A stretch of 5,811 nt of DNA from Deltaproteobacteria bacterium (GTDB lineage: Bacteria > Desulfobacterota_B > Binatia > UBA9968): NCBI GenBank assembly GCA_030620935.1, contig JAUXIP010000150.1:1-5811 (forward strand). Reading direction: 5' to 3'. Of this stretch, positions 5,685 through 5,811 are shown one piece after another. The stretch's first letter is position 1; each line of letters opens with the position of its first letter. The notes below the pieces were generated by a model. The model did not search any database. It had not been told where the DNA came from and saw only the letters and a program-made list of their open reading frames with translations. Position numbers and translations under genes: made by a program.

Positions 5685-5811
5685 TCGTGCCCAAGGAAAA
5701 GTTTAAACCGGGAGACTCCGTGCGCGTGCTTGCGGAGGACCGACCCGGGCATGTCCGCACGCCGTTTTATATTAGAGGGAGAACCGGCTGGATCGAAAAG
5801 GTTCACGGCGA
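5669..5811 (+). CDS. Nitrile hydratase beta-subunit C-terminal (SH3-like) domain protein, partial at window edge
   Basis: This frame runs open to the right edge and begins MGRAVIVPKEKFKPGDSVRV. It then has GHVRTPFYIRGRTGWIEKVHG, which matches the SH3-like domain of nitrile hydratase beta subunits, where F..GD.VRV and GH.R.P.Y.RG..G....HG are conserved. It is thus the missing half of the upstream 102-residue protein, in a frame offset by one. From the ATG at 5669 it overlaps that gene by 16 bases. An in-frame GTG at 5687, just past the upstream stop and 10 bases after GGGGAG (5671-5676), is a fair alternative start. Either way the two are likely translationally coupled. The 3' end and the expected metal-binding subunit gene lie beyond the window. 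Confidence 0.85.
   Translation, partial: MGRAVIVPKEKFKPGDSVRVLAEDRPGHVRTPFYIRGRTGWIEKVHG

Overview
The window looks like part of a bacterial chromosome. Genes are closely packed with overlapping or short junctions, Shine-Dalgarno sites are clear, and there are no introns. The genes are of moderate GC. A lipoprotein signal peptide, a membrane-anchored TlpA-type thioredoxin and an oligopeptidase B suggest a Gram-negative (diderm) organism. No rRNA or other phylogenetic marker is present, so I do not name a lineage.

Layout: (1) Bases 45-710 hold no credible gene. They form a very large, imperfect, GC-rich inverted repeat whose arms pair from about 45-351 with 388-710, with smaller hairpins nested inside. 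(2) Bases 722-2367, minus strand, carry a two-gene unit joined by an ATGA overlap. The first gene encodes a membrane-anchored TlpA/ResA-like thioredoxin with a C-terminal bacterial SH3 domain. The second encodes a probable lipoprotein with an alpha/beta-hydrolase nucleophile elbow. (3) Bases 2554-3102, plus strand, encode a DUF502 (COG2928) two-helix membrane protein. (4) Bases 3160-5196, minus strand, encode a complete oligopeptidase B (S9A family) with intact triad and basic-residue specificity residues. (5) From 5376 to the right edge, plus strand, an operon begins whose first two genes match the N-terminal and C-terminal halves of the nitrile hydratase beta subunit. This is the split arrangement of three-subunit relatives such as thiocyanate hydrolase and toyocamycin nitrile hydratase. 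The second gene is cut by the window edge.

How the parts relate: the thioredoxin and lipoprotein genes are almost certainly co-translated and both products should face the periplasm, so a shared envelope role is reasonable. The oligopeptidase and nitrile-hydratase-like genes are divergent and share a 179-bp control region. It holds a consensus-like promoter for the rightward operon, a perfect TATAAT for the leftward gene, and two 10-bp direct repeats 30 bp apart. The points most worth follow-up are the large foldback element, the TlpA-SH3/lipoprotein pair, and the split nitrile hydratase operon that continues beyond the window.
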